Source of the DNA: Delphinus delphis
Taxonomy: Eukaryota > Chordata > Mammalia > Artiodactyla > Delphinidae
Direction of reading: 5' to 3'
NCBI RefSeq assembly: GCF_949987515.2
Contig: NC_082691.1
Location: 57,898,740 to 57,962,739, forward strand
DNA length: 64,000 bases
A program made the translations under genes and the position numbers. Below the pieces are notes generated by a model. It was not told the origin of the DNA and made no database searches. It was given only the letters and a program-made list of their open reading frames with translations. This document shows, piece after piece, positions 13,601-25,600 of the stretch (its first letter is position 1; every line of letters begins with the position of its first letter).

Positions 13601-16600
13601 TTGTTAAATATTTCTTGTATTTTCTCCATTCTGTTTCCGAGATTTTGTTTGTTTGTTTGTTTGTTTTGCGGTATGCGGGGCCCCTCACTGTTGTGGCCTC
13701 TCCCATTGTGGAGCACAGTCTCCGGATGCACAGGCTCAGCGGCCATGGCTCACGGGCCCAGCCACTCCGTGGCATGTGGGATCTTCCCGGACCGGGGCAC
13801 GAACCCGTGTCCCCTGCATCAGCAGGCGGACTCTCAACCACTGCGCCACCAGGGAAGCCCTGTTTCTGAGATTTTGGATCATCTTTACTATCATTACTCT
13901 GAATTCTTTTTCAGGTAGGTTGTCTATTTGTCTTCATTTATTTGGTCTTATAGGGTTTTACCTTGCTGTTTCATCTGTGACAAATTTTTTTGTTATTTCT
14001 TTTTTTTTTTTTTTTTTTTTGATGGTGGTGCTGTATTCCTGTCTTACTGGTTGTTTGGCCTGAGACATCCAGCACTGGAGTTTGTAGGCAGTTGGACAGA
14101 GCCTGGTCTTGGTGCTGAGATGAGGACCTCCGGGAGGCCTCACTCCGACTGATATTCCCTGGGGTCTGAGGTTCTCTGTTAGTCCAGCGGTTTGGACTCG
14201 GAGCTCCCACCACAGGAGCTCGGGGCCGACCTCCGGCCTGGGAACCAAGATCCCTCAAGCGCACAGTCCAGCAGCAGCTCCAGCCTCCTCGCTCAGTCTC
14301 TCACTGCGAGACGCCAGCTGTTGTTTTAAAGTTAAAGCCAGATCTCTTTAGTTCCTTGCTGGGGTTGGGGAACTAGCTTGCCCCCAAAACTAAATATGAA
14401 TGCAGAACTAACTTGCAAATCAGTGCAGTTTAAAATTAACTCGTGCTTAAGTTCTAGAACAGGTGATGCTAAGGTAAAAATGTAAGAATAGCAGAGAACT
14501 TTCTGGGGAGGTAGAAATGTTCTACCTCACAGTTGAGGTGGGAGTTAAATGGGTGCCTGCTTTTGTCAGAATTGTACAGCTGAAGTTTATGCATTTCTGG
14601 CCGGTGTAAATCCTGCCTAAAAACTGAAAGAATAATTGAGTGATGGGGACGGGGTGGCAGTATTAGTGATATAAGAATGGCAGGTAATTGTTGCCACTGG
14701 GTGTGATGGGCACCTGGAGGGCTTACTGTATTCTGCTTTCTGTTTATTTTATGTGCTTGAAATTTTCTATTATAAAGAAAATACAAAAACATCATGCATT
14801 TTGAAAGCCAGTTGTCCTGTCCTGCCTGCTGGAGTAATCTAGCCTTAAATGAATCATAAGTGAATCTCTGTTGCTCCCCTGCCCCACCCTCTCCCGGTCC
14901 CTCAGCCTGCACCAGGGGTGACTTGCAGGAGAAGCAGCTCCTTTTAAAATCAAAGCCTGCAGGTTGGCGTTCACGCCCTTGTGTCCTAGGTGTTGAGGCT
15001 CCTGTTTAGAAACTGGTTATTTTCATACCCAGCTTCTCCTGGTGGGCAGTCACATTGCATGGCTGTTTGGACCACGTGGAGGACGCCTGCCAGTTTTCTA
15101 GCTGCCTCCCTGTCTTCTCCAGGGACCTTCAGAAGTGAGTTTAGTCTATATCACATGTTATGGTGGAAAGTTTCCAGCACATATAATAAGGGGAGAGAAT
15201 GGAGATTGGATAATGGAGTCCCATCCCTGTCACCAGCTTAACAGTCTTAGCTCATCGTCACTCCCCCGGCCCTCCCCCCGTTATTTTGAAACAAGTCCCA
15301 GACATCATTTCTTGTGATTCTTATACCAGCTCTTTGCAGGCACTTAGCCAAGAGAAGAGGAAAGCCTGGTTTTGTTCCTCTCTCACTCTTCCCACAACCT
15401 TCATCAACTCCCAAAATCTTTTACAAATATTTTAGTGTATATCCCTAAAATATAAGGACTCTTCTAAACATCACCACAATGCCATTACCACATCTAAAAA
15501 AGACAACAAAAAATTGTTATCACCAAATATCCAGTCGGTATTTAACCCCAATTATCTCATGATACGTTTTTTCTCAATTGGTTTGTTGGACCCGCAATCC
15601 AAGTAAGATCAGCGCCTTGCACTGTTGCTAGCTGTTCTGCCTGATGAGGTGCTATTCAGACAGAGAGGAACTTGCTTTATTTGGGCGGCATGAGCTCTTC
15701 CCACCTCTGCTGTTCTCAACTGTGTGAAGCAAGTGGGAGCCAGCATGGGTGGTTGTGCAGTCGGCATCCCCGCCGAAGGCACGCTTCACCCCAGTGGCTC
15801 AAATGAAGAGTCTTCAGTGAATGACTCCTCACAGGAGCGGACCGGGATGTTGGGACACCCGGTGACTACCGGAGCCCGGCATACGGGGAGGAATGCCCGG
15901 GCTTCTCCCCCCTCTCCCCAGCCCCCTCCAGTGTCCTGCTGCAGCCTCCCATTGGTGAAACTTGCTGGGAGCCCCGGAGTTCGCAGGGGTCAGCTTCTGG
16001 GGTACACGCGGGGACCTGGAGGGGCAAACAAGAATCAGTACAGTGTCCAAGCACTGGCTATCAAGTAAAAACACCTGCAGCCAAACCCTGGTCCTGTCAC
16101 TTACTAGCTCTGTGACGTAAAGCAAGTTGCTTAACCTCTCTGTACCTCAGTTTCCTCCTTTGTAAGAGGACATAACAGCAGTACCTACCTTACAGGGATG
16201 CCAAGCAACTTAAGTGAGATCATGTATGTGTTGCCTGGCCCACAGCGAGTGCTCAGTAAGTGTGAGCTCTAATTATTATAAACTGCTGCTAGATACCACC
16301 CGGGCCAAACAGGTCACACTCTCTCTTTACCTGGCTCCTTGCTTCTCTCTAGACCTGATGACTCCAGCTTGCCTCCAGCCTAGAGATGGGCCTGAGAATT
16401 CTTTGGCCTTCACCCCTGTCCCTCTGATGTCATCCTTCTCATAGGCCCCGCACTGTTGTTTGTCTTTGAAGGTGCATCCAGCCCTGAAGGTCACAGCAGG
16501 TCTCAGTCCTTCCTACCCCAGATGACTAAATGAAAGGCCCAGCTAAGCCAGCTGGGACTGTTCACAAAGAGTGTTTTCAGGGTCAAATTCTCCATCATAC

Positions 16601-19600
16601 TATTCAGGTCCCAATACAGTAGAGTAAGTACAGACTCAGAAATCATGTTGTCAGTTATCAGGAGCTTCAGAGACTTAGCAAAGACAGCAGAAAAGCCCAG
16701 CTTTGCTTCTTTCTTCACCTTCCCACTACCTTCATTGTCTCAGAAAACCTTCATGCCAGGCTCAGCTCTGCTCCCTGTGTTGGTGGCAAAGGTGAGTTCA
16801 CAGCTGCAGGACAGGTGTCAGAAGTTTACAGCCCTGGTTACCAGGGGGGAAGGGTGGGGGGAGGCATAGTTAGGGAGTTTGGGATTGACATGTGCACCCT
16901 GCTATATTTTAAATAGATGACCAACGAGGACCTACTGTATAGCACAGGGAGCTCTGCTTAATATTCTGTAGTAACCTAAGTGGGAAAAGAATTTGAAAAA
17001 GAATAGATACATGTATATGTATAACTGAATCACTCTGCTGTACACCTGAAATGAACACAACATTGTTAATCAACTATAATATATTGGGTTGGCCAAAAAG
17101 TTCGTTTGGTTAATGAATATGTTTGATAAAGTTCTTGGTGAAAATGAAGTGTGTGTTATTTTTACCTAAAACCAAATGAACTTTTTTGCCAACCCAATAA
17201 AATAAAAAAATTTTAAAGCTGTTTACAGCCCAGTAGGAAAGAAGAGACCCAAATAATTGTAATTTTACGTAGAGTAGAAGAAATGTCTTAGGAGAAACCC
17301 TAGAAGCCATGGGATTTTAGAGACAGAAGAACCCAGTTTTAGCTAAGGGGCCCAAACTGAGAAGGTTCTGTATCCATGCAGAGGATGGGGTGGGTCAGCT
17401 CCCAACAGCCAGGGCTGTGGTGGGCAGGGCCTGCCTTACCAGCAGCTGCCAGTTCAGTACAAGTCCCTGGGTGTTTAGTTGTGATGAAGCACCCCAGCTC
17501 ACAAGTTTATGATGGCTTCCTGTGGTGAGCGTGGAAACTTTCTTCTCTCCTTTTTTTTTTAATTGAGTCCCAGCCCCACGAGAGTAAAAATCACCTACCT
17601 ACACACAAATAAAAAGTAACCTAATAATGGGTTTAGCTAACCCATTCTTTAAGGGCATGGGCCATAAATCTCCAGTATTTACAACAGTGCTAATAAAACA
17701 CATGCACCGTCTATTTAAGCTCCATGTCACTGAGTTGAGGAAGACAGGAAAAGAAGAGAGCAAAGAGGTCGTAATTACTGGCTACTAAGGGCTGGACTCA
17801 CTTTCTCTTGGGGTTTTGATTGAGTTGTCACCAGTTAGTCATTAATTGCAACTCTTCAGAATCAAAAAGCAGTAGAAGGGAGTAGTGATTAATGTCTATA
17901 CAGCATCTTAAAATGTATAAAATGCTTTTTCTCAACGAATTCCTTAAAATGTGAATTAGAAATATTACCCTTTCACATCACAGACAAGGAAACTGAGGGT
18001 CAGAATGGCCCAAGGTCACATAGCTGGGCCTCTTTTACTCAGCCTGTTTTGGACCTGAGCCTTCCTAGCCGCAAGGCTTTCGTGGGGCCTTGCAGACTGT
18101 GCAAATTATACTATAAGTGCAATAGGCCGTTTTCACTTTCTAAATAGAAATACTATAATGTTGGACCCTCCACCCCTCCCTGCCTTGAGATCCTGGTGTC
18201 TGCACCCCTCTCCCCTCTGCAGATTACTGACTGTCACAAATTGGGTTCTCTGGGAAGGGGACTCTGAGCCCAAGTTTAGTGGGCAGGATGTTTCTAAGGG
18301 AATACCTTTGGGATTTACAGCTGTGGAAGGAAGTATAAGAAAGCACATTGGACAGAGGCAGAAGTGAAGCTGTGGAGCAGGCTGACAAAGCCAGAAGCTC
18401 TGGGGCTAAAGTGGCATATCACAGTTATCCCGTGATGGGCCGAGGTGGCCAGGCCTTTGGGCCCTCCCCGCTCAGTCCTTGGATGTGGGTGCCTTGGGAA
18501 GTGTGTGGCCCTAGGTGAGGTGGCCCTGGGTAGGCGAGGCATTCCGTAAAGGCCCAGCTGAGGGCCGTCTGGGTTGCACAGCACCATGTGCGTTACGCTG
18601 ACCTGGGGAAATTCTCGTCCGTCACTTCTTACTACACCTGTTTCTGTTGGCTTTATAGTAGGCTCTCAGTAAATGATTGTTGAATGAATAAGTGAAGGAC
18701 TAGCTAAAAAAAATACTCACTGAATAACTAAGGCTGTGCAAGTTAAAGTATCTGTCTTCCCCAGGGCTTTGGCATTCAGTCAGTGCTTTTTATTCTTCCA
18801 CCAAGATTCTTGACAGTCACGCGGTCTTCTTCCCCTGTGCCCTTGTAGGTAGGGTGGCCATTGGGACAGTCTTGGCTTATGCCTGTTGTCCAGCTTAATT
18901 GTTAATAGCACCCTCTTACCTTCTCAGAAATGGGCTGGTTTGGGTGATATATCATATAGCCACTTATTCACGGACGCTTGGAGTGTCAGAAAGGGCCCTC
19001 TTCTGAAACCAGGCTTTCAGCACTGGGGTGACTCACCCCAGCTCTCACGCTGCCTCTTCTGCCCCTTGCTGTGTGGCTGCAGAGGAAGCTCAGATTCCTG
19101 CTCTGACTGTGACTTTCCTTCCTTGGCCCTTTTGCTCCTCATGCCTCCATCCTTAGGCGTACTCAGGCATTCTCTCCCCTGCTGTCTTCATAGTCACCAC
19201 TTGTTTCATATGTGCATCGATCGGAGACTGAATGGGAGAAGGTGAGTAAAAATTTTAAGCTACTACTGATCAAGACTAAGACCCGGATAGGAAAATGGAA
19301 AAGACCACAAATAGTTCACAGAAAAGGAAATAAAAATGCTTTCAAACTTGTGAAAGATGTTCAACCTCATTCATAATAAGAGAAATAGAAATTAAAACTA
19401 CAGCGAGATGCCAGTTTTCATCTATCACACTGGCACTTTTGTTGGTAGGATTATTGTAAGTTACCACAAACATTCCATCAAATGAAAAATACAAGTTATC
19501 TGTTGACCTAGCATACATTCTAGGAATTTATTCTACTTGCACATGAGTGCAAAGTAGTATGTGTGAGGATATTTTAGTATCTTTTTTTTTTTAAAGAAAT

Positions 19601-22600
19601 GACTGGAAACATCTAACTATCCATCATTAAGAAACTAATCAAATACGTTATGGTAACAGGAATGTATTCATTTCTCTCCTCTGTACACAGCTCTTTCTCT
19701 TTTTTTAGATCTCAGCTAAAATACCACCTCCCCTGAGAGGCTTTCCCTAACCAGTCTTTTAAAGGAGGGCCCCCTCTTCTCTCTTTCACTTGCCATAACT
19801 TGCAAATTTTCTTAGTTCACTTGTATTTTGAGCTCCCTCTCCCTTTAGAATGTAAGCTCTGAAGGGGCAGTCTAGAATTCTTTTTTCACTATTGTATCCC
19901 CAGCATCTATCAATAGCATAGTATTGGGTTGGCCAAAAAATTTATTTGGATTTTTCCGTAACATCTTACGAAAAACCCGAACAAACTTTTTGGCCAAACC
20001 AATATTTGGCACTTAATATGTATTGATTGAATGAACGACTTTAAAAAAGACTGTTGAATCTCAAATAAAACTGCATGTTATCCTTATTGGTGAAACATTA
20101 AAATAAAAATAAAGAATGTCAGGTGTGGTAATGTGATTTAGTGTGTATCTGGTCCTCATCTCCCCCCCAGTCCCCATTTGGCAGAGCTATCAAAGACCTT
20201 GGAATTTCCTAAGCATTAAGAGCAATGGGAGCAACTTTTTTTACAATATTTGGTCTTTCAGTCCTCAGTTCCTGAAATAGCTCCAGAGCCATAAAAGTGA
20301 AAGGAGTGTCTTCCTATTCATAACATGCCCCTTCTAACCACACCTGACTTATGTTAATGAGGTGACTTTTGGAGAGCCCCCTAAGGATGGGGGCTGGTTG
20401 CCAGGGGAACCAACCAAGTGATGAGAGGGTTGGAATTTTAAACCCCACCTCCCAGACCTCTGGGGAAGCAACTGAAGACTGAGTCACTAATGGCCAATGA
20501 TTTGATCAACCATGCCTGTGTAATGAAGCCTCCATAAAAAACCGGAAGGGTGGGGTTTGGAGATCTTTCAGGTTGGGGAACACGTGGAGGTGCTGGAAGA
20601 GTGGAAGAGTGGTGCAAGGCATGGAGGCTCTGTGCGCCTTCCTACAATCCTTGCTCTTAGGCATCTGTTTGTTCCTGAGTTTTGTCCTTTTGTAATAAGA
20701 TGGTAATCTAGTAAGTAAACTGTTTTCCTGAGATCTGTGGGCCACTCTAGCAAATTAAACTGGAGGAGGAGGGATTGTGGGGACCTTTTATTTATAGGCA
20801 CTTGGTGGGAGGCACAGGTGACAACCTGGACTTGGAATTGACCTCTGAAGGGGGAGGTGGCGTCTTTGAGACCGAGCCCTTAAGCTGTGGGATCTGATAT
20901 TATCCCCAATTAGATGGTGTCAGAACTGAGTTAAATTATAGGACACCCAGCTGATGTCACAGAATTGCTAGGTGTATGGAAGACCCACACATCCGGTGTC
21001 AGAAGTGAAGTAGTGAAGTAGTAGACTATTGAGAATAGAGGGGCGAAGAGTGTTCTCTTTTACGTCAGGTATCACCATTGTTGTTGAAGAGTATTCTGGA
21101 AGCATGATCAAAGCAACTAGACAAGAAAATGAAATAAATTTAAATGTTGGGAAGGAAGAGGTGAAAATAATTAGTAAAGCAGTTGTTATGACTATATATA
21201 CTTTGGGGGAAAAATAAAGATGAACAGAAATTATAATGGAAGAATAGTTTTCCTGAGTCTACCTTTTGCTGTTGCCCTGGCCAAAGTGATTTTGCTATGT
21301 AGGGATTTTTGGGATAGCTTTAATCAGATATAATTTCAAACTTTAAAGTTGCAAGAATAGTATATATCCCTTACTTAGATTTACCTATTGTTTACATTTT
21401 GCCCCGTTTACCTATTTATAATTACATCTCTATACACATATAATTATTTCATTCTGAAACATTTAAGGATGAATTGAAGCTATTGTGTATAGTATTTCCT
21501 ACAAAATGATTTTTTCTATAACCAATTAATCAAAATCAGGAAAATTTAATATAAGCTTAAGACTATAATCTGTTGTCCATATTCAGATTTTATCTATTGC
21601 CCCAGTAACGTCCTGTGTAAACTACTTTTTCTCCTGGGTCTGCATCTAACCCAGGATCACACATTGCGTTTAGTTCTCAAATCTCGTAAGTCATCTTTAA
21701 TTTGGAAAAGGTATTTCAGTTCTTTACCTTTAAGTTTTGGAAGAGCATCAATCAGTTATTTTGTAAAGTGGCTCCCAATTTTGATTTATCTGATGTTTCC
21801 TCATTACATTGAGATGATGAATACTACAGACGTGGTATTGTATCCTTCATATCGTATCAGGAGGCATCTTGGTTTATCGCCATATTGTGATGATAGATTT
21901 GACCACTTGGTTTAGATGGTGTTTGCCAGGTTTCTCCTAAAGTGTTATCTTTTTCTTTGTGTTTAAAAAGTAATCTGTGGAGTGACGCTTTGAGACTGTT
22001 TATCTTATTTTCATCAAATTTTTATTCCCTAATTTTAGCGTTCATTTATGATTTTTTTTTTTAATTTATTTTTTGGCTGCGTTGGGCCTTTGTTGCTGCG
22101 CGCCAGCTTTTCTCTCTAGCTGTAGTGAGCGGGGGCTGCTACTGTTCATTGTGGTGCGTGGGCTTCTTATTCTGCAGTGGCTTCTCTTGTTGTGGAGCAT
22201 GGGCTCTAGGCATGTTGGCTTCAGCAGTTGCGGTGCATGGGGACACTAGTTGCGGTGTGCAGGCTTTAGGGTGTGCGGGCTTCAGTAGTTGTGGCTCACG
22301 GGCTCTAGAGCGCAGGCTCAGTAGTTGTGGCGCACAGTCTTAGTTGTTCCGTGGCATGTGGGATCTTCCTAGACCAGGGCTCGAACCCGTGTCCCCTGCA
22401 TTGGCAGGCGGATTCTTTACCACTGTGCCACCAGGCAAGTCCTTTAACTGCTTCTTGCCATGTGATTTGTAGTCGTACAGAATTTCTCTACCTTCCGTTC
22501 TCCTCTTCCCGAGTTTTTAGGCAGGCCCATCTTACATACGTTTGTTACCAAACTCTCATACACTCTAAAAGTTTGATCAGTTTCCTTATGGGCTTGATCT

Positions 22601-25600
22601 AGTTGTGTATTAGCCACCTGTTCCCTCTGTTATTGTTTATTTATATATTGTTAAAGATAACATTCTTATGTTTGCAAGTTCATGTGTGTCTCCACATGTG
22701 TTAACTCATATATTACAGATTAAGAGGACCCTGCTTCATGGCTCTAAAATAGATCATGTGAATTAGAGATAAGCAGCTCCAGTGCCCACCAACAGCAAAT
22801 TTATTTGTAAACAAAGTTAGCTGCCTCAGGAATCTAGAATTTTGAGTTAGATTTTCTTAAGGTTTAACAAAAGAAACCTTCCCTTGGCAAAAGACTGAGG
22901 TTAAAGAGTGGTGACCAGTCTACCTTTTCCTTTCTTCCCTGAATTTAGATAGGAATCAGTGTTTTAATTGCAGGAAAGAGCAAGACTGTGGTATCTCACC
23001 CATCAGAAATCAGATCCCTACCAAAGTCTTAGGGTGTTGTGTTTGGGAGTTCATCTATTCAACAGCTGTTACTAAGGGTCTACTGTGTGTCAGGCTCAGG
23101 GGTAGGCAGTGGGCATACAGCAAGAACCAAGCAGACAGAGTCCCTGCCCTCAGGGAATTTGCATACTAGTCGGATAGACAACAAATATATCAGCTGGTGC
23201 TAAATGCTATGGGAAAAAAAATAAAGCAAGATAAAAGAGACTGATATTAATGGGAGGGGTGTGCTTTTTTATAGAGTACTTAGGAAAGAAAAGTGAGATG
23301 GTGATATTTGAATAGGGACCTGAAGGAAGGGGGGCCGGGGCGCTGGGAGGGGTAGAGATGGGGGGAGGTGAGCAGAGGGAGCACCTTACAAGCAGCAGGA
23401 ACGGGGAAATGGGGGAGGAAGTTGAGAGAGTGCTTGCTGTGCCTGAGGCTGAGCGTTGGGGCATTTGCCATGTTTATATGGTGAAGATGAAGAATCAGCA
23501 AAGGAGAAGTAGTCGGTGAGACAGGAGAGTAGAGAGAGAAGGTACTTGGATGCCAGGTGAAGAACCTGTTTCCAGAAAAAGGGAGTAAACTCAGTGAAAT
23601 GTTGCTGATGGGTCAAATAGGTGGAAGACGGAGAACTGTAGCCTTGCGGGACTCTGATATGCTGCTTCAGTGGAGGGGTGGAGACAAACCCTCACTGAAA
23701 TAGGTTCAAGAGAGAATGCAGAGTCCGGATGACTCTTTAGAGGATTTTGCTCTCCGGAGGAGCAGAAAAATGGGATGGGATCTAAAGAGTAATGTGGGAC
23801 CAAGGGAGGAACTTTTCAAGATGGGAGGTGTTAGTGTGTTAGTAGGCTGATGGGAATTAGCTGATAGACAAGAAACAACTTGACGCAGAAAAGAGGATAG
23901 GGCAGCAGAAGCAATGTTCTTGAGCACACGAGCTCCTTGTGATCAAGTACTTGAACGGAGAGATCATTTGAGGCAGGAAGACTAGCATCCACAGTGTCAA
24001 GAGGGAGGCTGAGTTTGTTGTATAGTTTGGTACAGTGAACAGAGAAGCAAGTAAAACCAAGTGGGCCACCAGCACATCAACTTCCTTTTCTGCTCTTGCT
24101 TTGATTTCTCTCCTTGTTTCTGGCATCTGTGGATTTCCATTTCTTTGACCTTCACTTTTTTGTTTTTAAGATGAACATTTCTGTGGTTTAGAGTGGGGGG
24201 CAGTGGTGCTGTCCTTGAGTTATTAGTCCAGTGTGTTTTGTTGCTGGAAGAAATTAAAAATAGATCCTTTGAAAGGATTTAAGAGGCCTTGATGTTATGT
24301 TATAGGGGAAACATTATACAGAGAACTTTTAATATAATTGAAAGTATCAGAATATACAGTATATGCTAAATGATAACTATTTGAATGTTCAGAAAAATTC
24401 TCTTGCCTTTTGTCTCCTCAGTTAAAGGTGGAAGGACTCATCTGCGTAAATAAGCATAGTTGAAAATATCAGAGATGCTAGTTTAAGCTTTATTGTTAAA
24501 CTTTATTTTTTCAAAATAAAAATATATTTACTTTTCCTGATTGTAAAAGAAATACATGTTTGTTGTAAAATATTCAAACAGTACAGAAATGTATAAAGTG
24601 AAGTCAGCTCTTCTAACCCACCCTGAAGTCCAGGGGCTTTATAAATGCATATAATTTTAATTATCCAGATCAGAACAGCCTGTCTCACAGTGAGTTCTTA
24701 AAAAGGACAGGACACAAAACTGACCTTTGTTTCAGAATTAAATGTTTGATAATGTAGCTTTTGACTTGTGGGTTTTCCTGATCACTGAGCAGTTAAGTAC
24801 ACAACGGTTTTAAAGATCTGACTTAATTGATGAAACGCGGATTTGTACTTAGCACATTTTGGGGTCCTTTTATAGGAGAATGAGGTACTAAGAGCTGTGG
24901 ATCACAGTTCCCAGCATGAGGAAAATGAGCAAAGAGCATCAACCCAGAGGGAGAAATCACTACAGCAGAAGAATGAAGAAAATAAAGTAGCAGATAAACC
25001 TGCCTGGGAGGCAGAAAAGACCTCTGAACCTAGAAACGAGGTAAGCAAGTTAGAATATCCTGGCCGTACCATTTTGGCTTTAAGGTAGATTTTACGGCTT
25101 TTGATAGTTTGTGTTGAGAATGAATTTTGTGTATGTGTGCCTTACCGTTAAGTAAACCTGATATATGAAAATACATGTTTTTTTTAAACTGTGGATGTGC
25201 TTATTTGGTTGACGAAGGAATCAGTCCACAGAACATTGTATCTGGTTAAACTCACAGACCCCATCCAGAAACTTGCTAGCAGGTTTTGCTGTGTTTGCAA
25301 GGGATAAAGAGATGGCTGGCATCCTGAACCCAGGAATCCTCAACCAACCAACCAACCATTTGCAGAAGCAGCCAGGTTGGCCCCTGCAGGCATATCACCC
25401 TCAGTCAGCTGGGACTCGGGCGCAAGTCCTCACTTAGTCTCCTGGTATGCCATGCTGAAGGGGCAGTCCAGGAGCCCACTTTGCATCTTTGACCAGGCCG
25501 AGTAGGATAACCTCCTTGGCTCCTCTCTATGACCACACTCATCAGCAGTGAAAAGGGTGTGTAGAAAGATTAACTCCAGAAGCTAGGCTGAAGGGAGGGA

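Larger units (their letters stand above)
14328..24875 (+). other. NFE2L3: NFE2L3 intron 1, 3' part
   Basis: Noncoding. It contains a MIR, L1 and L2 fragments, two mariner MITEs, a solo LTR and a CHR-2 SINE, listed separately. 14330-16060, 17220-19290, 21010-22050 and 23350-24870 show nothing I can assign. Confidence 0.7.

Noticed and set aside
9053..13746. Many minus-strand frames resembling enzymes
   Set aside because: They are broken pieces of one L1 (ORF1, endonuclease, reverse transcriptase), reported as a single mobile element rather than genes.
13979..14021. Poly(T) run as a retrocopy tail
   Set aside because: It lies inside the antisense L1 between ORF1 and the 5' UTR with no flanking duplication. 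A simple A-rich expansion is the likelier explanation.
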